Assembly (NCBI GenBank): GCA_027061805.1
Contig: JAMOWA010000064.1
Span: 1-64,000 of the forward strand
Length of the DNA: 64,000 bases
Reading direction: 5' to 3'
Origin: Thermoanaerobaculia bacterium
Lineage (GTDB): Bacteria > Acidobacteriota > Thermoanaerobaculia > Thermoanaerobaculales > Sulfomarinibacteraceae
Below, piece by piece: positions 1 through 9,764 of the stretch. Both the position numbers and the translations under genes were made by a program. Each line of letters begins with the position of its first letter. The stretch's first letter is position 1. Under the pieces are notes generated by a model that saw only the letters and a program-made list of their open reading frames with translations, was not told the DNA's origin and did not search any database.

Positions 1-49
1 CTTTCTCCATGAACACTCCTGTACAATCCGGCACCGGAACGGAGGCTGC

Positions 50-958
50 ATGAGCGACGCCGTGACCATCGATCTCGAGTTCTTCGGCAAGGAGCAGGTG
101 ATCGCCGCCTTCCTGATACCCGCGCCAGAGGGGGGCTTCGTCCTTCTGGATACCGGCCCCGGCAGCACCCTGGAGGCACTGGAGGCCGGGGTCGCCGCGG
201 CGGGCCACGGGCCAGGGAACCTCAGGGGGATCTTCGTGACCCACGTCCACCTGGACCACGCGGGCGCGGCGGGCGAGCTGTCCCGGCGGACCGGGGCCCC
301 GGTGTGGGTCCACCCGGAGGGTGCCCGCCACATGGCCGACCCCTCCCGCCTCCTGGCCAGCGCGGCACGGCTCTACGGCAGCGCCATGGACATGCTGTGG
401 GGCACCATGGAACCCGTCCCCGAGGACCTCCTCCGGACGGTGGAGCACGGGGAGACCGTCACCGTGGCGGGGCTCGGGGTCACGGGCTGGTACACGCCCG
501 GCCACGCCCGCCACCATGTGGCCTGGCAGGTGGGGACGCAGCTTGCCACCGGCGACGTGGGAGGGCTCCGGATGCCGGGATCGGCGCATGTGCTGCCCCC
601 GACGCCGCCCCCCGACATCGACGTGGCCACCTGGAGGGAGAGCCTCGGGCTCATCCGGGGGCTGGGTGTGGAGAAGCTGCTCGTGACCCACTTCGGGATC
701 CACGGTGACGTGGAGCGCCACCTGGACGATCTGGACCGGCGGCTCGTGCGCTGGTGGGAGCTGGCCACGGAGACCCTGGCCGCGGGCGGTGACGTGGGGA
801 CCGTCGAGGCCCTGCTCACCGAGATGGACGACACCGAGATGTCCGCCGGTGGCATCGGGGGCGAGATCCGCGAACGCTACCGTGCGGCCTGCCCCATGCC
901 CATGAACGCTGCCGGGCTCGTCCACGCCTGGGAGCGTGCCGACTCCACCGGGGCCTGA
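50..958 (+). CDS. MBL-fold metallo-hydrolase
   Basis: HVHLDHAG metal-binding motif, downstream His/Asp residues (GHARHH, TGD); RBS-like ggagg upstream. Confidence 0.9.
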   Translation: MSDAVTIDLEFFGKEQVIAAFLIPAPEGGFVLLDTGPGSTLEALEAGVAAAGHGPGNLRGIFVTHVHLDHAGAAGELSRRTGAPVWVHPEGARHMADPSRLLASAARLYGSAMDMLWGTMEPVPEDLLRTVEHGETVTVAGLGVTGWYTPGHARHHVAWQVGTQLATGDVGGLRMPGSAHVLPPTPPPDIDVATWRESLGLIRGLGVEKLLVTHFGIHGDVERHLDDLDRRLVRWWELATETLAAGGDVGTVEALLTEMDDTEMSAGGIGGEIRERYRAACPMPMNAAGLVHAWERADSTGA

Positions 959-1004
959 GCACGGGAACGGCATCCCTTCCGCGGCGGGGTCCGTCCGGGA
1001 GTGA

Positions 1005-2147
1005 TCAGCCGGCGAGCCTCCTCCTGAGGAGCGAGGCGGCCAGGGCGAGGGAGCCGGCGGCGAAGATCCCCATGTAGGCCACGTACCCCAGGAGCGCCGA
1101 GGGCGGGTCGTGCCACACCATGAGCCGGACGAGGGCGTGCATGGCCTGCCCCGTGGGCAACGCCAGCGCCAGGGTCTTCATGGCCGGCGGCAGGATCTCC
1201 AGGGGCCACCAGCACCCCCCCAGGGCCGAGAGGCCCAGGGTGGCGAGGATGCCCAGAGCCCCGGCCTGCCTGGCGTTGGTGAGCGTGCTGCCGAGGATCA
1301 CACCCAGACCACTTCCGGCCGCCACCATGAGGGCCAGGACGCCCAGCACGGCCAGGGGATGGGGGCCGGGGGAGAGCCCGAAGAGCCGCCCCAGGAGGAG
1401 GAAGTAGACCGCCTCCACCAGGCCGAGGAACCCGATGGAGAGGAACTGGGCCGTCACCACGGAGGCCGTGGAGATGGGCCAGGCCAGCATGCGCTCCAGG
1501 TGTCCCGCCTCCCGGTCCGTGAGAAGGCGCACGGCCCCGGTGACCAGCACCGCCATGAGCACGAACATGACCATGTTGCCCGGGATGGACTGCTTGAAGC
1601 CGGAGGGCACCTCCCGGCGCTCGCCCCACTCCGCGGTCTCCACCGTCACGGGGACCACCTGCAACGGCTCGCCGAGCGTCTCGGGGCCGACCCGCTCCCC
1701 GGCGGCGAGGCGGGCCAGGGCCTCCCCCCGCAATCTGAGAACCGCCTGCGCGAGCACCACGCGGACCCGCTCGGCCTCCAGACTGCCCCCCCGCGACCAC
1801 AGGGCGATCTCCCCGGTACACCCCTCCAGGATCGCCGCACCCAGCTCCGGGGGGAGGTCCACCCGCAGGCCCCCGGCGGGGAGGGGCTCGTCGTCGGTCC
1901 AGGCCCCGAGGACCGTGAGGTCGTACCCGGCCTCCTCCAGGGCCGCCACCACGCGCCGCGAGCCCCCGTCCGGGTGGGGCGCCACCACGGTGAGGGCGGG
2001 CTTCGCGGCGGGCTCCTCGTGGAAGGCCACCCCGAAGAACCAGGTGTAGGGCAGGGGCATGAGCAGCAGCCACACCAGGGTGTCCCGCCGCCTGAACACG
2101 CGCCTGAGGTCGGTGAACGCCACGGAGAGCACCTGACGCCAGCTCAC
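1005..2147 (-). CDS. ABC-2 type transporter permease
   Basis: N-terminal TM segment, large extracytoplasmic region, C-terminal TM cluster; GTG start overlaps upstream stop (GTGA at 2144-2147). Confidence 0.85.
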   Translation of the reverse strand: MSWRQVLSVAFTDLRRVFRRRDTLVWLLLMPLPYTWFFGVAFHEEPAAKPALTVVAPHPDGGSRRVVAALEEAGYDLTVLGAWTDDEPLPAGGLRVDLPPELGAAILEGCTGEIALWSRGGSLEAERVRVVLAQAVLRLRGEALARLAAGERVGPETLGEPLQVVPVTVETAEWGERREVPSGFKQSIPGNMVMFVLMAVLVTGAVRLLTDREAGHLERMLAWPISTASVVTAQFLSIGFLGLVEAVYFLLLGRLFGLSPGPHPLAVLGVLALMVAAGSGLGVILGSTLTNARQAGALGILATLGLSALGGCWWPLEILPPAMKTLALALPTGQAMHALVRLMVWHDPPSALLGYVAYMGIFAAGSLALAASLLRRRLAG

Positions 2148-3394
2148 GGGGTCACCGCCTTCCGGCCCATGTTCCAGGAGGCCACCGCGAAGGTGATGGC
2201 CGCCGTGACGGCGAGCAGCAGGATCCGGAGGGGCAGCGAGCCCATGGGGCCGGCCCATGTGGAGCCCTGGAGGATCAGGTAGCCCTGCACCGCCCATCCG
2301 GTGGGAATGAGGTCGGCGACCCTCTGGAGGAACGGGGGGAGGAAGACCGTCGGCATGAAGCACCCGCCGAGGAAGCCCAGGCCCACCATCACCCCCGAGG
2401 CCGCGGCCCCGCCCACCTCGGCGCTCCGGGTGAGCGACCGGAGCATCAGGGCCAGGCCGGTGAACGCCGCCGCGGTGGCCGCCGTCTGCACCACCACGAG
2501 GACGGGGCGCCCCGGCTCCCACCCCAGGGTCAGTGCCAGGGCCGCCACCAGGACGAGGCCGCTGCCCGTGGCCGAGAGGACCAGGGCGGCGGCCTTGGCG
2601 CCCAGGGACACCCACGGGTGGCTGGCGAAGGACCAGGCCCGGGCCAGGCGCCCCTGGAGCAGGTCCTCCTGGAGGTCCTGGCTCTGGCCGTTGCAGAGGA
2701 AGAGGAGCGCCAGGGCCACCATGCCCGGCGCGAACCAGCCCACCACCTCGCTGCGCGTGGGGGCGGTGTCCCCCTCGGGGTGGTGGTCCACCACGGGGAT
2801 GGCCTCGAGATCCAGGATCTTCCGGGTCTCCGGCCGGTCCAGGATGCCGTAGATACGGCGGGTCGCCTCGAGGACGGTCTCCAGCGAGGGACGGGTCTCG
2901 AGGTCACCGTCGAACAGGTCGCCGGCCACCGGGTGCAGGACCGCCCTGAGCAGCCCCCCGCTCTCGGCGAGGAAGGTGACGGCCTCCACGGCGATCTTCG
3001 GCAGGAGGGTCTCCTGGGGGTTCGTCCAGACCCTCAGCGTGACGGGCTCGTTGTGGAGGTAGGCCTTCGCGAAGCCCTCGGGAATGACGATCAGGGCCGA
3101 GGCCTTCCCACGCTCCATGAGCCGACGGGCCTCCTCCATCTCCACCACCCGGGCGTCGAAGAACTCCGCCAGCTGGGGGCTGTCCAGGGCGGAGCCCAGG
3201 AAGCCCGACAGCGCCCCACCGTCCTCGTTGACCACCAGCACCGTGATCCGGGGCAGCCCGGCGCTCCGGGGGCCGAAGACCACCACCAGCAGCAGCACGA
3301 GGAAGAAGGGGACGGCCATCCAGGTGAGGAAGGCCAGCGGGTCCCGCACCCGCCTGCGGAGCTCCAGCAGCGTGAGGGTTCCCAGCCGGCCCAT
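2144..3394 (-). CDS. ABC-2 type transporter permease
   Basis: Same architecture as neighbour; start overlaps stop of ATPase gene. Confidence 0.85.
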   Translation of the reverse strand: MGRLGTLTLLELRRRVRDPLAFLTWMAVPFFLVLLLVVVFGPRSAGLPRITVLVVNEDGGALSGFLGSALDSPQLAEFFDARVVEMEEARRLMERGKASALIVIPEGFAKAYLHNEPVTLRVWTNPQETLLPKIAVEAVTFLAESGGLLRAVLHPVAGDLFDGDLETRPSLETVLEATRRIYGILDRPETRKILDLEAIPVVDHHPEGDTAPTRSEVVGWFAPGMVALALLFLCNGQSQDLQEDLLQGRLARAWSFASHPWVSLGAKAAALVLSATGSGLVLVAALALTLGWEPGRPVLVVVQTAATAAAFTGLALMLRSLTRSAEVGGAAASGVMVGLGFLGGCFMPTVFLPPFLQRVADLIPTGWAVQGYLILQGSTWAGPMGSLPLRILLLAVTAAITFAVASWNMGRKAVTP

Positions 3395-4329
3395 CAGTCC
3401 CGGAGCTCCCGTCCGGTGAGCCTGAGGAAGAGCGTCTCCAGCGTGGGACGCTCGAGCGTGGCACGGTCCACCGGGTGTCCCGCGTCCTCCAGGGCGGCCA
3501 GCACGGCGGGCAGGGCCCGCGGCCCGTTGGGAACGGCCACCAGCAGCTCGCCCTCCTGGGCCGAGAGGACCTCCGCCCCGAGCCCGCCGGGGAAGGCCGG
3601 CTCGAAACGTTGGGGGAAGGCCCCCTCCAGCCGGAGGAGGTCCCGCTCGCCCAGCCCGGCCTGGAGCTCCTCCACCGTTCCCTCCGCGATGAGCTTCCCC
3701 CGGTCGATGATGCCGACCCTGGTGCAGAGACGCTGGGCGTCGTCCATGTCGTGGGTGGTGAGCAGGATGGCCCGGCCGCGGTCCCGGAGCCCCTCGATCA
3801 TGGTGATGAGGTGGGCCCGGGCCTGGGGGTCCACCCCCACGAGGGGCTCGTCGAGCAGCAGCACCGCGGGATCGTGGACCAGGGCCACCGCCAGGTGGAG
3901 GCGGCGCTTCATGCCCCCGGAGTAGGCTGCCACGCGGTCACGGGCACGGTCCGCCAGGCCCACGGTCTCCAGGAGCTCCGCCACCCGCGCCCGGATCCTG
4001 TTTCGCGGCACCCGGGCCAGGACGCAGGCCATGCGGAGGTTCTCCTCGGCGCTGAGATCGTCGTAGAGCGTGGTCTCCTGGCCGGCCCACCCCAGGACGG
4101 CCCGGGCCTTCAACGGCTCCACGAAGGGATCGTGACCGGCCACCCCCACCGAACCGGAGGTGGGGGGCAGCAGCCCGGTCAGCACCCTGATGGTGGTGGT
4201 CTTCCCCGCCCCGTTGGGGCCCAGGAGCCCGTAGATCTCCCCGGGGCCGACGGTGAAGGAAAGCCCGTCCACAGCCGTCCTTTCCCCGTACCGCTTGACC
4301 AGAGCCTCCACCTCGAGCAGGGACGACAT
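3394..4329 (-). CDS. ABC transporter ATP-binding protein
   Basis: Walker A GPNGAGKTT, signature YSGGMKRR, Walker B LLLDEPLVG; start MSSLLEVEALVKRYG. Confidence 0.93.
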   Translation of the reverse strand: MSSLLEVEALVKRYGERTAVDGLSFTVGPGEIYGLLGPNGAGKTTTIRVLTGLLPPTSGSVGVAGHDPFVEPLKARAVLGWAGQETTLYDDLSAEENLRMACVLARVPRNRIRARVAELLETVGLADRARDRVAAYSGGMKRRLHLAVALVHDPAVLLLDEPLVGVDPQARAHLITMIEGLRDRGRAILLTTHDMDDAQRLCTRVGIIDRGKLIAEGTVEELQAGLGERDLLRLEGAFPQRFEPAFPGGLGAEVLSAQEGELLVAVPNGPRALPAVLAALEDAGHPVDRATLERPTLETLFLRLTGRELRD

Positions 4330-4433
4330 GGGACCTCCCTCGTGTCTGCCGTGTTGTACCACTCTCCGGAAGATAACGTACGCAGGCCCGGGAAGGTTCT
4401 TCCCCGGAGCGGCGCGCAGGTCGAGGTCCACGC

Positions 4434-4657
4434 CCCTGACGGTGTCCGTGACCGTGACCATGTCCCTGACCGTGTCCGTGACCCTGTCCCCGCCCCCCCG
4501 CTTCTCGTGAAACGTGAAAGGTGAAACGTGAAACGAATGAGGCACTTCCAAACCGCTCGCTGGTCGCACCACGGTGCGACTCCAGCTCTCGCTCTCGTAC
4601 AGAGAAAGCCGGTGTCTCGAGGTACACCCCCTCTCCCCTGCTCCCCTGCTCCCCTGG
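4434..4657 (-). repeat. Modular intergenic repeat, site 1 (hexamer array + 7-bp array + conserved core + palindrome + CTCCCCTG array)
   Basis: Contains cgaatgaggcacttcc (4534-4549), the reverse complement of the 16-mer at 8838-8853 and 14025-14040; palindrome GTCGCACC-AC-GGTGCGAC at 4563-4580. Confidence 0.85.
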
Positions 4658-4755
4658 CCATGTCCATGCCGGGGCCCCGTTTCCCGGAGCGCTCCACGGT
4701 GAAGGATCCGCCATCGTTGCGGTATGATGCTGGGCTCCGGCACCTGCCGGGGACG

Positions 4756-6150
4756 ATGCGGAGGACCATGAGGGACTGGAGACCGGACTCGTGGCGGGAG
4801 TTCCCCGCGAGGCAGCAGCCCACCTACCCCGACGGGGAGGCGGTGGAGGAGGTGGTCCGTCAGCTGGCGGCGCTTCCGCCCCTGGTCACCTCGTGGGAGG
4901 TGGAGAGCCTCCGGGAGCAGCTGGCCGAGGCGGCCGCCGGGAGGCGTTTCCTCCTCCAGGGGGGCGCCTGCGCCGAGAGCTTCGCCGACTGCCGTGCCGG
5001 GCGCCTCACCAACAAGCTCAAGATCCTCCTCCAGATGAGCCTCGTGCTCACCTACGGCCTGCGCCGGCGCATCATCCGGGTGGGGCGGTTCGCCGGCCAG
5101 TACGCCAAGCCCCGCTCGGCGGACACCGAGACCCGCGACGGGGTGACCCTGCCCTCCTACCGGGGCGACCTGGTCAACGCGCCGGAGTTCACGCCCGGGG
5201 CCAGGACGCCGGACCCCGTCCGCATGCTCCGCGGGTACGAGCGCGCGGCGCTGACCCTGAACTTCATCAGGGCCCTGGTGGAGGGTGGGTTCGCGGACCT
5301 CCACCACCCCGAGTACTGGGACCTGGACTTCGTCCGGCACTCGCCCCGCTCGGCGGAGTACCAGCGCATGGTGGAGTCCATCGGCGAGTCGCTCCGCTTC
5401 ATGGAGACGCTGGCGGGGACCCGCCTGGAGGAGATGGGGCGGGTGGACTTCTTCACCAGCCACGAGGGGCTCCACCTGCACTACGAGCAGGCCCAGACCC
5501 GGCGGGTGCCGCACCGGGAGGGCTTCTACACCCTGAGCACCCACTATCCCTGGATCGGGATGCGGACGGCGGACCCCGGGGGCGCCCACGTGGAGTTCTT
5601 CCGCGGTGTCCGGAACCCCATCGGGATCAAGGTGGGACCCGCCATGACCCCGGAGTGGCTCCTGGACCTCCTGGAGATCCTGGACCCCGGGAAGGAGCCC
5701 GGCAGGATCACGCTGATCCACCGCTTCGGGCACGACCGCATCGCGGAGTGCCTCCCGCCGCTGATCGAGGCGGTCCGGCGCACGGGGCGCACGGTGCTGT
5801 GGTCCTGCGATCCCATGCACGGCAACACGGAAAAGGTCTCCAACGGCTACAAGACCCGGCGCTTCGACACGATCCTCTCGGAGCTGGAGCAGGCCTTCGA
5901 GATCCATCACCGCATGGGAAGCCGTCTGGGCGGCGTCCACCTGGAGCTCACCGGCGAGAACGTGACCGAGTGCATCGGGGGCGCCCGGGGGCTGTCGGAG
6001 TCCGACCTGGCCCGCGCCTACCACACCGAGGTGGACCCCCGTCTCAACCACGAGCAGGCCCTGGAGACCGCCATGCTCATCGCCCGGCTGGGCCGGGCCA
6101 ACGGTGGTGGCAGGCTGGAGACGGGCGCACCGGGGGCGGAACCGCGGTAG
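4756..6150 (+). CDS. Class II 3-deoxy-7-phosphoheptulonate synthase (DAHP synthase)
   Basis: Class II signatures: LLQGGACAESF, RVGRFAGQYAKPRS, NPIGIKVGP, WSCDPMHGNT, GGVHLELTGENVTEC; longer ORF start (4528) lies in repeat DNA. Confidence 0.95.
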   Translation: MRRTMRDWRPDSWREFPARQQPTYPDGEAVEEVVRQLAALPPLVTSWEVESLREQLAEAAAGRRFLLQGGACAESFADCRAGRLTNKLKILLQMSLVLTYGLRRRIIRVGRFAGQYAKPRSADTETRDGVTLPSYRGDLVNAPEFTPGARTPDPVRMLRGYERAALTLNFIRALVEGGFADLHHPEYWDLDFVRHSPRSAEYQRMVESIGESLRFMETLAGTRLEEMGRVDFFTSHEGLHLHYEQAQTRRVPHREGFYTLSTHYPWIGMRTADPGGAHVEFFRGVRNPIGIKVGPAMTPEWLLDLLEILDPGKEPGRITLIHRFGHDRIAECLPPLIEAVRRTGRTVLWSCDPMHGNTEKVSNGYKTRRFDTILSELEQAFEIHHRMGSRLGGVHLELTGENVTECIGGARGLSESDLARAYHTEVDPRLNHEQALETAMLIARLGRANGGGRLETGAPGAEPR

Positions 6151-6160
6151 ACTTCCGGGG

Positions 6161-7882
6161 ATGGACCACGTGAACACCCCGGCCCGTGCCGCCCGGACGC
6201 TCTGCCTGACGCTGCTCCTGGCCGCGGCCCCCCTCCCGGCGGCCCATCCGCCCGCGCCCCGTGGCGTGGGAGGTGCGGTGGCCTCGGCGGAGGACCAGGC
6301 CACGGACGCCGGCCTGGAGGTGCTGCGGCGGGGCGGCAACGCGGTGGATGCCGCGGTGGCCACGGCCCTGGCGCTGGCCGTGGTCCACCCCCAGGCCGGG
6401 AACCTCGGGGGTGGTGGCTTCGCCGTGGTCCGGATGGACGGTGCGGTGAGCACCCTCGACTTCCGCGAGACGGCGCCCGCCGGAGCGCGGAAGAACATGT
6501 TCCTGGACAGGCGTGGGGAGCCGGTGGACGGCAGCTCGCTGGTGGGCCCCCTGGCCGCCGGCGTGCCGGGCTCGCCGGCCGGCCTGCACGAGCTCCACTC
6601 GCGGTACGGGCGCCTGCCCTGGCCCACCGTGGTGGCCCCGGCCATTCGCCTGGCCTCGCGGGGCTTCGTGGTGGGCGAGCGGCTGGCCTCGGCCCTCGAG
6701 GAGCACGCGGACCTCCTGTCCAGATTTCCGGAGACCGCGTCGGTCTGGCTCCCCGGCGGGTCGCCGGCGGCGGCGGGAACCATCATGCGGCTTCCGGGGC
6801 TCGCCACCCTGCTCCGGCGCTATGCGGAGCACGGCCCTGCCGCGGTGACCTCGGGTCCCGCCGCCGCCGCCATCGAGCTGGTCTCCAGGCGGTACGGCGG
6901 GGTGCTCCGGGCCACGGACCTGGCCGCCTACACCCCGGTGTGGCGGGAGCCGGTGCGCTTCCGGGCGTGGGGCTGGGAGGTGGCCTCCATGGACCTGCCC
7001 TCCTCGGGCGGCATCATCCTGGCCGAGACGGCGGACCTGCTCCGGCGCACGGGGTGGGAGAGGGCGCCCAGGTTCGGGGCCGTCCAGGCCCATCTTCTGG
7101 CGGAGGCGTGGCGGAGGGCCTTCGCGGACCGCTTCCTGCTGGGGGGTCCTGGGAGCACCGGCGTCACCGCGGTCCGGCTGCTGGACCCGGCGTGGCTGCG
7201 GCGGCGGGCCGCGGGCATCCGCCGGGACCGTGCCACACCCTCGGACCGGGTGGAGCCGTGGCCGGGGAGGCGCCGCATGGAGAGCCGCGAGACCACCCAC
7301 CTGTCGGTGGCGGATGGCAAGGGCAACGTTGTGGCTCTCACCACCACGCTCAACGGGAGCTTCGGCTGCGGCCTCCTGGTGCCCGGCCTCGACCTGCTCC
7401 TGAACAACGAGATGGACGACTTCACCACGGCTCCGGGACGCCCCAACCAGTTCGGGCTGGTGCAGGGCGAGGCCAACACGGTGGCTCCGGGGCGGCGCAT
7501 GCTGTCCTCCATGTCACCCACCGTCCTGTGGCGGGACGGGGAGGTGGTGGCGCTGGGCTCGCCGGGCGGCTCGCGGATCCCCACGGCCACCCTGCAGGTG
7601 ATGCTCAACCTCGTGGTGTTCCACGACCCCCTCCAGGCGGCCGTGGACCGCCCGCGGATCCACCACCAGTGGCGGCCGGACCGGATCGATGCGGAGCCCG
7701 ACGCCCTGGCGCCGGAGACCCTGGCGGCCCTCCGGAGCCGGGGCCACACCGTCCTGTTCGTGCCCTCGCTGGGGAGGGTGAACGCCGTCCGCGTGCTGCC
7801 GGACGGCCACGTGGAGGCCGCCGCCGACCCCAGGGGCGGCGGGTCGGCCGGGGTGGCGGCCGAGGGGAGGAGCCCGAGATGA
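6161..7882 (+). CDS. ggt: Gamma-glutamyltransferase family protein
   Basis: GGNAVDAAVATALALAVVHPQAGNLGGGGF and the TTHLSVADGKGNVVALTTTLN catalytic Thr region; signal peptide-like N-terminus. Confidence 0.93.
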   Translation: MDHVNTPARAARTLCLTLLLAAAPLPAAHPPAPRGVGGAVASAEDQATDAGLEVLRRGGNAVDAAVATALALAVVHPQAGNLGGGGFAVVRMDGAVSTLDFRETAPAGARKNMFLDRRGEPVDGSSLVGPLAAGVPGSPAGLHELHSRYGRLPWPTVVAPAIRLASRGFVVGERLASALEEHADLLSRFPETASVWLPGGSPAAAGTIMRLPGLATLLRRYAEHGPAAVTSGPAAAAIELVSRRYGGVLRATDLAAYTPVWREPVRFRAWGWEVASMDLPSSGGIILAETADLLRRTGWERAPRFGAVQAHLLAEAWRRAFADRFLLGGPGSTGVTAVRLLDPAWLRRRAAGIRRDRATPSDRVEPWPGRRRMESRETTHLSVADGKGNVVALTTTLNGSFGCGLLVPGLDLLLNNEMDDFTTAPGRPNQFGLVQGEANTVAPGRRMLSSMSPTVLWRDGEVVALGSPGGSRIPTATLQVMLNLVVFHDPLQAAVDRPRIHHQWRPDRIDAEPDALAPETLAALRSRGHTVLFVPSLGRVNAVRVLPDGHVEAAADPRGGGSAGVAAEGRSPR

Positions 7883-8091
7883 GCGAGACGCCGGCCTGCC
7901 CGCTGTGCGGTGCTGCCATGGAGTGGGACCCGGCGGACGGGCGCTTCGAGTGCCGGGGCGTCGTCCCGCACTGCTTCACGGTGGAGGGGAATGGCCCGCA
8001 ACGGGAGCTGGTTCTGGTGGCCAGCGGGTCGGGTGAGGATGCGGAGCTCTTCTCCACATGGCCCTGGCCCGCGATGGGGAGGACCGGGTGA
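7879..8091 (+). CDS. Small zinc-ribbon-like protein (70 aa)
   Basis: CPLCGAAMEWDPADGRFEC; ATGA overlap with upstream stop and GTGA overlap with the next gene. Confidence 0.65.
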   Translation: MSETPACPLCGAAMEWDPADGRFECRGVVPHCFTVEGNGPQRELVLVASGSGEDAELFSTWPWPAMGRTG

Positions 8092-8702
8092 AGCTGCTGG
8101 AGCGATTCCACGAGGAGCACGAGTTCATCGAACGGGTGGCCGGGGCCCTGTACCGCTGGGCCGAGGAGGGTGGCGATCCCGCCGACGCCGGGCGCTTCGC
8201 ACACTTCCTGGCGGTCTACTCCGCCGGCTTCCACCACGCCCGTGAGGACGGAATCCTGATCCCGGCCCTGGTGGAGCACGTGGAGGTCCCCGCCGACAGG
8301 GGACCCATCATGGTCATCCAGGAGGAGCACCACCGCCTCGAGGAGCTTGCCGCGAGGCTGGGCTCCACGGCGGATCGCGAGGTGGCCCGCGAGATCGCCC
8401 GGATCCTGTGGGAGCACATCGACAAGGAGAACAGCGTGCTCTTCCCCGAGGCGGAGGAGCGCCTCCACAGGGAGGGCGTCCGGGAGCTGGAGGACCGCCC
8501 CATGACACCCGACGAGGAGGCGGCCCGCGCCCGGGGGGAGGCTCTCGTGGAGCGCTACTCGCCCCTGGAGGACCCCGACGTGGTCCGCGGCGAGGGTTGC
8601 ATCATCTGCTCCGCCTACGCCGAGACCTGCCGCGGCATCGAGGCCGAGTGGTGGAACCGCTGGGAGTGGGAGAACCACTTCCGCAAGGACCACGGGGGGT
8701 AG
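8088..8702 (+). CDS. Hemerythrin domain-containing protein
   Basis: HEEHEFIERV, HHAREDGIL, EEHHRLEEL, HIDKENSVLFPEAEERL; GTG start overlapping preceding stop (alternative ATG at 8058). Confidence 0.88.
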   Translation: MKLLERFHEEHEFIERVAGALYRWAEEGGDPADAGRFAHFLAVYSAGFHHAREDGILIPALVEHVEVPADRGPIMVIQEEHHRLEELAARLGSTADREVAREIARILWEHIDKENSVLFPEAEERLHREGVRELEDRPMTPDEEAARARGEALVERYSPLEDPDVVRGEGCIICSAYAETCRGIEAEWWNRWEWENHFRKDHGG

Positions 8703-8718
8703 GCCCCCCACCCGCCCG

Positions 8719-8890
8719 GGGAGCAGGGGCGCAGGGGCGCAGGGGAGCACCTCGAGACACCGGCGTTTTCTGTACGGGGGAGAGTGCGGGAGTCGCACAG
8801 GTGGGTGGGTGTCGCACCGTGGTGTGACCAGCGGTTTGGAAGTGCCTCATTCGTTTCACGTTTCACGTTTGACGCTTCACGAACGGGCGG
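8719..8890 (+). repeat. Modular intergenic repeat, site 2
   Basis: gagcaggggcgcagggg array, cacctcgagacaccggcgttttctgtacg block, gtcgcaccgtggtgtgac palindrome, ggaagtgcctcattcg core (8838-8853), tttcacg 7-mers; inverted relative to site 1. Confidence 0.85.
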
Positions 8891-8936
8891 GTGGGCGGGC
8901 GGGGCGGCGCACCTCGCACGGCGGTGCGAGCGGGCG

Positions 8937-9764
8937 TCACACGCCCCTGCGCCGCCTGCCCCTCCCGCCAACCTCCTGGAGCCTGCCCGGCCGGAGGCTC
9001 CCGTCGGGGGCCACCAGGCGCCGGGCCGCCCCGAAGGTGATCAGGATCGAGCCCATGGCGTTGGCGGCCGCCAGCATGAACATGACCACCACCTGGTAGG
9101 CCACGGCCTGCAGCGGGGGCGCCCCCGCCAGGATCTGCCCCGTCATCATGCCGGGCAGCGAGACCAGGCCCGCCGCGGTCATGGCGTTGACCACGGGAAT
9201 GAGGCCGGTCCGCAGGGCGGTCCGCAGGGGCTCGGAGAGGGCCTCGGAGCGGGTGGCCCCGAAGGCGAGGAAGAGCTCCACCTCGTGGGCCCTGGAGTGG
9301 AGGTGCTCGAGCAGCCGCTCCAGCGCCAGCGAGATCCCGTTGAGCGAGTTGCCGAGGATCATCCCCAGCAGGGGAATCACGTACTGCGGGTCGTACCAGG
9401 GCTCCACGCCCACCACCACCTGGGTCACCACGCCGCCCACCACCAGGCAGGAGGCCGCCATGGTGAACCAGGCGTCCATCCAGATCCCGGGGTACCGCCG
9501 GGTGGAGCGGGCCACCGCCTCCCGCCCCGCGAAGAAGATCATGGCCCCCAGCATGGCCAGGACGAAGACCGGCTTCCGGACGGCGAAGACCCGCTCCAGC
9601 ACCAGGCCCAGCAGGCCCAGCTGCACCACCGTCCGGAGTGCGGCGATCCCCAGCCGGCGTTCGATCCCGAGGCCCAGGACGATGGACAGGCCCGCGGCAG
9701 CCACCACCAGGAGCGTGGCCACCGCCAGGTCCAGGGGCGTCAGGTGGATCAGCGCCTCGCTCAC
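8937..9764 (-). CDS. FetB/UPF0014-family ABC transporter permease
   Basis: Multi-TM protein with LGMILGNSLNGISLALERL and GATRSEALSEPLRTALRTGLIPVVNAMTAAGLVSLPGMMTGQILAG. Confidence 0.9.
   Translation of the reverse strand: MSEALIHLTPLDLAVATLLVVAAAGLSIVLGLGIERRLGIAALRTVVQLGLLGLVLERVFAVRKPVFVLAMLGAMIFFAGREAVARSTRRYPGIWMDAWFTMAASCLVVGGVVTQVVVGVEPWYDPQYVIPLLGMILGNSLNGISLALERLLEHLHSRAHEVELFLAFGATRSEALSEPLRTALRTGLIPVVNAMTAAGLVSLPGMMTGQILAGAPPLQAVAYQVVVMFMLAAANAMGSILITFGAARRLVAPDGSLRPGRLQEVGGRGRRRRGV

Noticed and set aside
4528-4755. Longer N-terminus for DAHP synthase (MKRMRHFQTARWSHHGATP...)
   Set aside because: Translation of the repeat element; similar peptides (KRETNEALPNRW) appear at other repeat sites, so these are spurious ORFs.
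3394-6807. 1137-aa minus-strand ORF as one protein
   Set aside because: Only the portion from 4329 to 3394 is a real ABC ATPase; the remainder is antisense to DAHP synthase and ggt or is repeat DNA.
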